Below, one piece after another: positions 16,233 through 24,700 of a stretch of 64,000 nt of DNA; within the stretch, counting starts at the first letter, position 1; each line of letters starts with the position of its first letter. This DNA comes from Enterobacter cloacae subsp. cloacae ATCC 13047 (GTDB lineage: Bacteria > Pseudomonadota > Gammaproteobacteria > Enterobacterales > Enterobacteriaceae): the NCBI RefSeq assembly GCF_000025565.1, contig NC_014121.1:4054216-4118215 (forward strand), written 5' to 3'. Made by a program: the position numbers and the translations under genes. The notes below the pieces were generated by a model. That model had not been told where the DNA came from, did no database searches, and worked only from the letters and a program-made list of their open reading frames with translations.

Positions 16233-17012
16233 ATGATGAATAAGAAAGTCGCGTGGAATGGTCAGGTTCAGCCGGAAGCGATTAACGTATTATCGGCTGA
16301 AGGCGGAATGATTGTTTGCCCTACGAAAGTGGGTTATATCATTATGACCTCAGATAAAGAGGGGCTGGAGAGAAAATTCGAAGCCAAACAGCGAAACCGT
16401 AATAAACCCGGCGTGGTATTGTGCGGCAGTATGGAACAGCTGAAATCGCTGGCGGAGATGAACCCGGAAATCGAGGCATTTTATCAGGCCCACTGGGATG
16501 CAGACGTATTACTGGGCTGTATTTTACCGTGGCGAGAAGATGCCATCGCCAGATTACCCGATAACGGCCTCAAAGAGCTGATGATGGACGGCAGAAAAAC
16601 AAGCTGCTTCGTGATTAAATTTGGCAAACCCGGCGAAATGATTGCTAAAGATCTGTGGGAAAATCATCAGAAATTCTCTTTTGCCAGCTCGGCGAATCCG
16701 TCAGGAAAAGGCAACCGCGGCATGGTGGAATTCATTGGGGAACGCATCGAATCGCGTGCAGACTTAATTATTTGTGCCAACGAGTACGTTAAGTCTATAC
16801 AGCCTGATGAAACCCAGGAGAGTCGCTATGAACAAGGCGTGATGGTGTCCATGGTGGACAGCGAAGGGAAACTGGTCCCTGAACAGGGTAGTGCCAGAAA
16901 AGTGACCCCTTGCCCGGTATTAATTCGCAAAGGTCTCGACGTGAATAAAATTATTAATTTCATGTCCGCCCAGTTTAATACCTGGGACTATCGCCACGGC
17001 GATTACTATTAA
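16233..17012 (+). CDS. Sua5/YrdC-domain protein, long divergent copy
   Basis: 259 residues, starting at 16233 or at the adjacent ATG 16236 after GGGAGAA. CPTKVGYIIMTSD replaces the usual PTDTxYGL, KQRNRNKPGVVLC keeps the basic KxRxxxKP motif and SSANPSGKGNRG keeps the nucleotide-binding SSAN motif. A roughly 60-residue C-terminal extension (from about 200, ending WDYRHGDYY) is unlike simple TsaC proteins. The changes at the amino-acid-binding end suggest a different substrate. It is divergent from the YbhB-to-dioxygenase operon and 38 bases upstream of the third Sua5-like gene. Confidence 0.82.
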   Translation: MMNKKVAWNGQVQPEAINVLSAEGGMIVCPTKVGYIIMTSDKEGLERKFEAKQRNRNKPGVVLCGSMEQLKSLAEMNPEIEAFYQAHWDADVLLGCILPWREDAIARLPDNGLKELMMDGRKTSCFVIKFGKPGEMIAKDLWENHQKFSFASSANPSGKGNRGMVEFIGERIESRADLIICANEYVKSIQPDETQESRYEQGVMVSMVDSEGKLVPEQGSARKVTPCPVLIRKGLDVNKIINFMSAQFNTWDYRHGDYY

Positions 17013-17050
17013 TTTTTGGGTTTAACCGCGTCACAGGGATATCGATAATC

Positions 17051-17644
17051 ATGTCATTTATAGACAAGGCCATTACCGTATTGCGTAATAGCGGGATCAT
17101 CCTGATCCCTACCGATACCCACTTTGCCCTGGCAGCCGATCCTTACAGCCCGGATGCCGTGGAAAAACTGACGCTGTTAAAAAGATCGCCCTGTACCAGA
17201 GAGATGACGTTTTGCTTCTGCGAACTGGCGGACATATGGGAATGGGTGGATGTCAGCCCGTGGCAAAGAAGCAAAATTGAAATGCTCAGCCGGGCCTGCT
17301 GGCCCGGCACCCTTAAAATCAGCCTGCGAAAGAAACAGCGCGCCGATTTTCTTCCCGGCGCAGGCGATATTCTCCCGGTCGTCTGCGTGAAAAACAGTCA
17401 GATGCGAACCATCATCAGCCGCTTAGGCAGGCCGCTGGTGGTGATCCCGGCAGGGTATCCGCAGGATGAGGGCGATCTTGTCAGTTTTACCCTCGCCCGG
17501 GAAGACATGGGAGACTGTGTCGATCTGGTTGTCCCGTCCAACTGCAAAAACCCCAGCCGTACCGCCACCACGCATATCTCTTTGCTGGATGACAAAGTCT
17601 CGATCCTGCGTCATGGCGAGCTGGATATCAGTAGCCTGCTTTGA
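17051..17644 (+). CDS. Sua5/YrdC-domain protein, degenerate third copy
   Basis: 197 residues. IPTDTHFALAADP and WPGTLKISL are kept, but the KRxxxKPL motif reads LKRSPCTREMTF and the SSAN motif is replaced by VIPAGYPQDEG. It may therefore have lost adenylation and act as a partner or regulatory subunit of one of the other two copies. Its 3' end overlaps the convergent LysR gene by 17 bases. It probably forms a two-gene operon with the copy at 16233. Confidence 0.8.
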   Translation: MSFIDKAITVLRNSGIILIPTDTHFALAADPYSPDAVEKLTLLKRSPCTREMTFCFCELADIWEWVDVSPWQRSKIEMLSRACWPGTLKISLRKKQRADFLPGAGDILPVVCVKNSQMRTIISRLGRPLVVIPAGYPQDEGDLVSFTLAREDMGDCVDLVVPSNCKNPSRTATTHISLLDDKVSILRHGELDISSLL

Positions 17645-18542
17645 CCTCGGCCCCGGCGATCAGCTGCTGAAGTTCGTCGCTAAAGCGTTTAATGCCTGAG
17701 GTCATCGTGTTTTTATTTTTGGACAGTAGCCACACTTTATATTCATCCATCTGCCAGCCGGGTAAAAGCCGGACCAGTTTCCCGGTGGCGAGGCTTTCTC
17801 GCGCAATGTAATTGGGCAAGTAAGCAATGCCGAGGCCGGAAAGCGCCATGCTGATCAGCGCCACGCTGTTGTTGCTTCTGAAGCGGCTATGAACGTCAAT
17901 ATTGACCTTCTGTTTCTCTTTTCTGAACGGCAGCGAAACCGTACGCGCCACACCGCGAAACAGAATGTAGTTGTGGGCCGGGAGATCGCCCGGCGTCAGA
18001 ACAGGACGCATCCGGGCGATACAGTCAGGGGTGGCATAAAGCCCCCACTGGATGGAGCATAAAAATTTGGTGTGCTCATGGGTTGGCGTGTCCTGCGCCA
18101 CAATGATAGAGAGATCGTACTGGCTCTCTTTGATATCCACCGCTTTATCCGATAAATCGAGATCGACGTTGGCCATAATATTTCGTTCTAAGTACGCATT
18201 TAATGCTGGCACAACATACTCTTTTCCGAACGTCACCGGGGCAAGTATTTTTATTGTCCCCGCTGGTTCCTCATAATAATCCCGTATAAAGCGTTCTGCG
18301 GCGCGCAGTTCATTCAATATTTTGAAGCAGTGCTGATAGTAGCTCAGCCCCAGCTCCGTAATCTCTATTTTCCGGGTGGTGCGCTTAAGCAGCATTGCAC
18401 CAATACGTTTTTCCAGCGTTGAAATATCCCGGCTAACTGATGACTTCGACATTCCCAAAGAGAGTGCGGCCTCGGTGAAGCTCAGGGTTTCGACGACACG
18501 CGCGAAAACCACCATCGGAATTAAATTCTCGATTTTTTCCAT
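17628..18542 (-). CDS. LysR-type transcriptional regulator
   Basis: 304 residues. The N-terminal winged helix (VVFARVVETLSFTEAALSLGMSKSSVSRDISTLEKRIG) is of the PnuR/DsdC-like CrgA subgroup, and the effector-binding domain runs from about residue 90. It is divergent from the MFS gene at 18871 and convergent with the third Sua5-like gene. It is the only regulator in the locus, so it is the best candidate to control both the MFS promoter and, less directly, the Sua5/LeuCD operons. Confidence 0.88.
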   Translation of the reverse strand: MEKIENLIPMVVFARVVETLSFTEAALSLGMSKSSVSRDISTLEKRIGAMLLKRTTRKIEITELGLSYYQHCFKILNELRAAERFIRDYYEEPAGTIKILAPVTFGKEYVVPALNAYLERNIMANVDLDLSDKAVDIKESQYDLSIIVAQDTPTHEHTKFLCSIQWGLYATPDCIARMRPVLTPGDLPAHNYILFRGVARTVSLPFRKEKQKVNIDVHSRFRSNNSVALISMALSGLGIAYLPNYIARESLATGKLVRLLPGWQMDEYKVWLLSKNKNTMTSGIKRFSDELQQLIAGAEVKAGY

Positions 18543-18870
18543 TCTACAATCTGCACCAGGTCAGCAAACATCACCCGATAATTAGTGGCAAAAGTCCTTG
18601 CTATCGTCAAGTGAAAATTTTCCAGCATTGTCGTTCTGCCCCGGCTCGATAATAACTCCGTAGCGCCGCACGGCTATTTTTCACCGCGTAACAAGAATAT
18701 ATTTTCTTCGAAAAATGGGTTAACTCAGAGGGTGAATATCCACGCACTAAAAGAAAAATATCTGGTTTTTTATGCTTTATTTATTGCTTCTGAATACGAA
18801 TTAAAAATTTAAATCCGCTGATTTCCCTCTAGCATAACGACTCAGGGTGAATGTTACGAGAGGGTTAATC
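18543..18870. promoter_or_regulatory. Divergent intergenic region between LysR and the MFS gene
   Basis: 328 bases without a gene. The middle part (18690-18800) is AT-rich and is the expected place for the LysR operator and the MFS promoter. No clear T-N11-A site was fixed. Confidence 0.4.
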
Positions 18871-20289
18871 GTGAGTGAATGCATAGTTTCAGGTACACAG
18901 TGGGGGGCACAAAACCCCATCCGCGAGGACGATCTTGCGGCAAGGATCGATGCCTTACCGGCTTCCGCCGGACTTTGGCGATTCATCGCCTTGCTGTCCC
19001 TTGGCGGTTTTTTTGAGCTTTACGATCTGTTTCAGACAGGCTACATCAGCGCCGGTCTCATTGCTGATGGCATCTTCCACACCGGCCAGCAGGGCGTGTT
19101 CGGTATGGCCGACCAGGCCGCGTTTGCGTCCGCAACTTTTCTGGGGCTTTTTATCGGTGCCAGCCTGCTCAGCCCCTATGCTGATCGCATTGGCCGACGC
19201 GCAACCTTTATGTATGCCCTGCTCTGGTACGGGCTGTTCTCCCTCGTCATGGCGTTTCAGCATCAGGCGGAATGGGTGATCTTTTTTCGTTTTATGGTAG
19301 GCATCGGCCTCGGCGTTGAACTGGTTACCATTGATACCTATCTGACAGAGTGGGTACCTGCTCACCTTCGCACCCGCGCCTTTGCTTTCGCCTTTTTCAT
19401 TCAGTTTCTCTCGGTTCCTGCCGTCGCGCTGATGTCATGGTGGCTGGTACCGCAGATGTGGTTTGGCCTGAGCGGATGGCGGTTCGTGGTGATCGCTGGC
19501 GCGCTGGCGTCCATCATTATCTGGCTGGTACGCAAGGGGCTGCCGGAATCTCCGCGCTGGCTGCTGCAGCAAAAGCGCTTTCATGAGGTGAGAACCGTCA
19601 TGCAGGAGATGGAGAAGCGCTGCGGCAGCGGCGAACAGGCGGATTTCCCTCTCCGCGCCGGGCAGCACAACGAACAGGTTTCACTCAAGGGCAGGTTTAA
19701 AGATATCTGGTCTCCGCGCTACCGTGGCCGGGTTGCGATGCTGGTGGTGATGAATATCTTTCAGGCGATTGGCTTTTTTGGCTTCGGAAACTGGCTGCCC
19801 GCCCTGCTGTCCGGCAGCGGGACATCCGTCACGCACAGTTTGTTATACGCCTTTTTCATCACGCTGGCCTATCCTCTTGGCGCGCTTATCTGCAGCCGCT
19901 ATGCCGATCGAATGGAAAATAAATGGCAAATCGTGTTGTCCTGTCTGACCACGGTCATCTTTGGTTCGCTGTTTGCGTTTCAGAGCAACCCACTGCTGCT
20001 CATTGCCTGCGGCTTTTTTATTACCTGGTCCAATGCCTGGCTGACTTACAGCTACCACTCCTATCAGTCAGAGATTTTCCCCACCCGTATCCGGGCGCGA
20101 GCGGTCGGCTTTTGTTACTCCTTTAGCCGTTTATCCACCGTCTTCAGCAGTATAATTATCGGTCTGATACTGCAATATAGCGGCTCAACGGCGGTCATTG
20201 CCTTTATTGTGATCAGTATGCTGATTGTTATGCTCACCATTGGTATTTTTGGTCCCAACACGCGCGGTATCGACCTGGAAAATATTTAA
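18871..20289 (+). CDS. MFS transporter (sugar/organic-acid:H+ symporter-like)
   Basis: 472 residues from GTG 18871, chosen because GAGAGGG sits 6 bases upstream; a further GTG at 18847 lacks a site. About twelve membrane segments are present. GGFFELYDLFQTGYI, DRIGRRATF (loop 2-3), RFMVGIGLGVELV and GLPESPRW are signatures of the sugar/aromatic-acid porter branch. The C-terminal half keeps a second RYADR loop. It is the LysR gene's divergent partner and probably moves an acid or polyol related to the neighbouring pathway. Confidence 0.85.
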   Translation: MSECIVSGTQWGAQNPIREDDLAARIDALPASAGLWRFIALLSLGGFFELYDLFQTGYISAGLIADGIFHTGQQGVFGMADQAAFASATFLGLFIGASLLSPYADRIGRRATFMYALLWYGLFSLVMAFQHQAEWVIFFRFMVGIGLGVELVTIDTYLTEWVPAHLRTRAFAFAFFIQFLSVPAVALMSWWLVPQMWFGLSGWRFVVIAGALASIIIWLVRKGLPESPRWLLQQKRFHEVRTVMQEMEKRCGSGEQADFPLRAGQHNEQVSLKGRFKDIWSPRYRGRVAMLVVMNIFQAIGFFGFGNWLPALLSGSGTSVTHSLLYAFFITLAYPLGALICSRYADRMENKWQIVLSCLTTVIFGSLFAFQSNPLLLIACGFFITWSNAWLTYSYHSYQSEIFPTRIRARAVGFCYSFSRLSTVFSSIIIGLILQYSGSTAVIAFIVISMLIVMLTIGIFGPNTRGIDLENI

Positions 20290-20442
20290 TCACGGTGACT
20301 AATAAAATGCCGTCTTACAACTTGTGAGCGGCATCCATGATTATTTTCGCTGCCCTGTAGATAATAACGTTGCCCCTAATAACATCGGGCGGGAGCATAC
20401 CAGGAAAACACGGATGAAATTTGCGCAAACAAGGAGAGAGCG

Positions 20443-20526
20443 ATGTACAGACCCTTCACCATAGTATTTTTTATTCAACTGACGCTGGCAGCACTGGCTG
20501 AGATTGGATATCTCACGTTCGGTTAG
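20443..20526 (+). CDS. Predicted 27-residue single-span membrane protein
   Basis: An AAGGAGAG site lies 4 bases before ATG 20443. The peptide begins MYRPFTIVFFIQLTLAALAE and ends YLTFG. It is almost entirely hydrophobic with one likely membrane span. Small proteins of this type are common in enterobacteria and easily missed. I do not recognise it. The other 20290-20648 bases hold nothing else I can support. Confidence 0.5.
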   Translation: MYRPFTIVFFIQLTLAALAEIGYLTFG

Positions 20527-20648
20527 CCTTTCGCATGAAATAGCGCCGTCATGGCCTCCACCCTTTTACAGTTTTTTCCTAAAGCCGCTTCGCTTTGTCT
20601 GTGACATGCTGAATCACGCTCATAACCGATAACGTAAATGAGGATATT

Positions 20649-21005
20649 ATGAAAAAAACAATTATCGCATTGTCTGCCATTCTGCTGGCTTCTCCAGTAT
20701 TTGCTGCGACCACACATGCAACTGATGATACCGTCGCCGCGGCGAACGCTAACGCCAACGAAGCGAAGCAAAAACTGCACGAAGAGCAGAACAAAGGTGA
20801 AGAGCTGAAGCTGAAACAGAAACATGCTGCAGAAGGTAAAAGCGAAAGCTTTGGCAGCAAGGTCAGCGAAGACTCACAGAAAGTCTGGCACAAAACCAAA
20901 GAAGGCACCGAGAAGGGTTGGGACGCCACCAAAGAAGGTGCTGAGAAAGGCTGGAACAAAACCAAAGAAGGTGCCAGCGAGCTGGAAAAGAAAGTCACTG
21001 AGTAA
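20649..21005 (+). CDS. Periplasmic LEA-like 11-mer repeat protein
   Basis: 118 residues. MKKTIIALSAILLASPVFA is a typical Sec signal peptide cleaved near residue 19-20. The mature part is Lys/Glu/Ala-rich, with an 11-residue period at the C-terminus: KVWHKTKEGTE, KGWDATKEGAE, KGWNKTKEGAS (78-110), with Trp at 80, 91 and 102. Such amphipathic 11-mers resemble LEA-type stress proteins, which are disordered and fold on drying or membrane contact. GAGGATATT precedes the ATG. The gene ends at a strong terminator. A role in envelope stress is inferred only from composition. Confidence 0.75.
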   Translation: MKKTIIALSAILLASPVFAATTHATDDTVAAANANANEAKQKLHEEQNKGEELKLKQKHAAEGKSESFGSKVSEDSQKVWHKTKEGTEKGWDATKEGAEKGWNKTKEGASELEKKVTE

Positions 21006-21018
21006 CCGTCACACAGAT

Positions 21019-21046
21019 AAAAAGGCCGCCTGCGCGGCCTTTTTTA
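21019..21046 (+). terminator. Intrinsic terminator after the LEA-like gene
   Basis: AAAGGCCGC and GCGGCCTTTTTT form a GC-rich stem followed by a T-run 13 bases after the stop codon. Confidence 0.92.
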
Positions 21047-21701
21047 TTGCTTCAAATAAAGTCAGGCGTATTTTACCCCTCACCATTCTATTAAATATCG
21101 CCCGCTAGCAGAAAATTTAACCCTGTAAAAGAATATTTTTAAAATGCGAATAAATATAATATATCTTACATCAAAAACATTACCCTATCTTAAATCGCAA
21201 TTAAGCAACCATAAGCAATCAATGCCAGAATACGATTAAAGTTATCACCTACCAATTATTTTCCCGCGGCAAAAACGCACAAAAAACCGACTCATCAAAA
21301 ATGAATTAATCGCAAATAATCAATGGCTTACAAACTTTAAATTATAAACAAAATCTATAAAGCAATGCCCTCTTCACATCCTTGCGCCATGTTTACTAAA
21401 GCTTAATTTGCATATCCAGACTTTTCTGACTATATCATTTTCATACCGTCCCGGATTAATTCCTCTATTAAATACAAGGTTATATAAAAGACAAAATCAC
21501 ATTGTTGATAGTTTTTCTCAAATAAATAGATTCGCTCTGATGTTGCCACTCTGCATTCTGGCGGGCATCGTTCGCGCTGAAAATAAATACGGTGAGCGCT
21601 GTTTTAAATAACAGTTACTCCGCCGGGGGCGCGCTTTACCCTTAACAGAGATGGCTCATCTTGCTCGCCGTTAACGATAACTCTGCTGGAGTACTCACTA
21701 A
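21047..21701 (+). promoter_or_regulatory. Long AT-rich upstream region of the giant adhesin gene
   Basis: About 650 bases with no supported gene. The stretch 21110-21520 is markedly AT-rich compared with the GC-rich adhesin gene, as expected for an H-NS/StpA-silenced promoter, and contains TATAAT at 21155-21160. A GGAG about 11 bases before ATG 21702 is the likely ribosome site. Short reading frames here look fortuitous. Confidence 0.5.
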
Positions 21702-24700
21702 ATGAGCCAAATCTCTGTTATATCGAAACTTACGGGTGTGGAAACCACCACGGAAGGCACTCAGGTTACGCTGAGCCATTCCTCTATCGTTGAGCTTAAG
21801 GTAGAGCGAGCCAATGTCGCTGACTTCGCCCGCAACGGTAACGATCTGGTGATCACGCTACACTCCGGCGAGGTGATTACCGTTAAAAATTTCTTCGTCA
21901 CCGATGCGCAAGGGGCGAGCCAGCTGGTACTGCAGGACAGTGAGGGGGCGCTGTGGTGGATTCAGGACCCCGCCGGGGCGGCCACCTATGAATCTATTGC
22001 CTCCACTGACGTCCTGCTTGCCGCATCCGGAAGTGATGCAGGCGGCGCGGCCATCTGGCCCTGGGTACTGGGTGGCATTGTCGCTGCGGGTGGCATCGCG
22101 GCGGCGGCAAGCACCGGCGGTGGCGGCGGTGGGGATGACGATGATGACAACGGCAGCAACCCCGGCACGCCGACAAACCCTTCCGATCCGGATACCACTC
22201 CGCCGAATGCGCCGTCCGGCCTGCAGTTCTCGCCGGATGGTAAAACCGTCTCCGGTACCGCCGAACCGGGCAGTACCATCACGCTGAAAGACGCCGACGG
22301 CAACGTCATCGGCACCGGTAAAACCGGCAGCGACGGTAAATTCACCATCGACCTGGGGACGCCGCTGACTAACGGCGAACAAATTACCGCCACCGCGACG
22401 GATTCCTCCGGAAATACCAGCCCGGGCACGACCGTAACCGCTCCGGACACCACCGCGCCGGATGCCCCGGACATCCTGCTGGTAAATGACGATGCCGGCG
22501 ACAAAGCGGGCCCGCTGGAAAACGGCCAGCGCACCGATGATGCCCGCCCGACCTTCAGCGGTATCGGCGAGCCAGGCAGCACCATCACTCTCTACGATAA
22601 CGGCAAGCAGATTGGCACCACCACGGTGGATGCTAAAGGTAGCTGGAGCTTTACCCCCACCACCGATCTCACCAACGGCAGCCACACCATTACCACAACC
22701 GCGACCGATGCGGCAGGCAATACCAGCCCGGCATCCGCTGCCGTCAGTTTTGTTGTCGATACGGTTGCGCCCGGCGCGCCCACCATTAGCAGCGCAACGG
22801 ACGATATTGATCCCGGCAAAGGAACGGTAAGCAGCGGAGGCAGCACTAACGATCCGCGTCCTCAGCTCTCGGGTACCGCCGAACCAGGCTCCACCGTAAC
22901 CATCTATGACGGCTCTGTCGCTATTGGCACGGCGGTCACCGGCAGCAACGGCACGTGGACCTTCACGCCATCGGTCAATCTGGGTGAAAGCACCCACCAG
23001 TTCACCGTCCGGGCAACCGATGCCGCTGGCAACACCGGACCCGCCTCTCCGGTATTCACCCTCACCGTGGATCTCACCCCTCCGGCAACGCCAACGGCGA
23101 TTGTACTGAGCGATGAGACCGGGGCCATTAAAGGCGCAATTACCGCAGGCCAGTTCACCGACTCCTCTGAACCACTGCTGGCGGGACGGGGAGAGCCTGG
23201 CGGCACAATCCAGGTCTATGACAATGGTGTGCTGATTGGGCAAACCACCGTGCTGCCAAACGGCACCTGGAGTCTCAGGCCAGACAATCCGCTCGCGGAA
23301 GGCCCGCACTCGATCACCATTAAACAAACCGATGCGGCGGGCAACCAGAGCGCAGAATCGCAGCCGGTAAACTTTACCGTCGATACCACGCCACCGGCGC
23401 TGCCCGTTATTGCCATTAACCCGGTGGGAACCCAGGTTACCGGCACCGCCGAGCCAGGCAGCAAAATCGTCATCACCAACAGCAACGGCGACGTGATTGG
23501 CCGCGCCACCACTGACGGCAACGGTAACTTTGTTGCGACCCTTTCGCCTGCACAAACAAACGGCGAGCAGCTTTCGGTAGTAGCCACTGACGCGGCGGGC
23601 AACCAGAGTCCGGCGGCGTCCCTCACCGCACCGGACACGACACCCGATATCCTCTCTGTGGTGGATGATCAACCCGGCGTCACAGGCCCCATCAGCCAGA
23701 ATGGGATCACCAATGACCGCACCCCTACCCTGAACGGCACGGCGGAGCCAGGCTCGACCATCACCATCCATAGCGGCGGCGACGTCCTCGGCACGGTCGT
23801 TGTTCCATCATCTGGCCAGTGGACCTTTACGCCATCCACCCCGCTGGCCGAAGGTGCCCATGTACTGACGGCGACATCAAGCAACGGTAACGTTTCAAAC
23901 GCCTGGACCATTACCATTGACGGAACGGCGCCTGATGCGCCCGCCATCACCCAGCTTGTCGATAATGTCCCTGGGGGCACCGGCCCGGTGGGTGCCAACG
24001 ACACCACCAATGACGCAACGCCGACGCTCAACGGTACCGGTGAACCCGGCTCAACGATCACCATCCGTCTGGATGGCGTCGATATTGGCACCGCGGTGGT
24101 CGGTAGCAGCGGCGCGTGGACCTTTACGCCCACCACGCCGGTTGGCGACGGTGCGCATACCCTGACCGCGATCGCCACCGACGTCGCCGGTAACACCAGC
24201 CCGGTATCCGGTGGATTTACCTTTACCGTTGATACCACCCCACCGCCGGTCGCGACGCTGGCAACCGTCACCGACGACGCCGGAGACGTTAAAGGCCCGC
24301 TCAGCAGCGGCGATACCACGGATGACACCCAGCCGTTACTTCAGGGGAGCGCCCCGGATGGCACGGTCATCACCGTGTATGACGGCACCACGCTGCTCGG
24401 TACCGCAACGCTCGACGGCAGCGGCGGCTGGAGCTTTACCCCTACCACGCCGCTCACCGACGGCCCGCATTCGCTGACGATCCATGCCACAGATGCCGCC
24501 GGGAATACCTCGATTTCTGATCCGTTCGAGCTGGTGATTGATACCGTCGCACCGGCCACACCGGACACGCCAGCCATCACCGTTAACCCGGATGGCTCAG
24601 CACCCACGTCGCTGAACCCGGGGGAAACCACCCGTGATACCACGCCGACGCTGAGCGGTACCGGTAATCCGGGCGATACGGTGACGATTTACAACGGCAC

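Noticed and set aside
21408..21611. 67-residue frame upstream of bapA
   Set aside because: AT-rich intergenic DNA, no convincing ribosome site and no recognisable motif.
21858..23771. Long minus-strand frames within bapA
   Set aside because: They follow the repeat structure and codon bias of the adhesin on the opposite strand. Compositional shadows.
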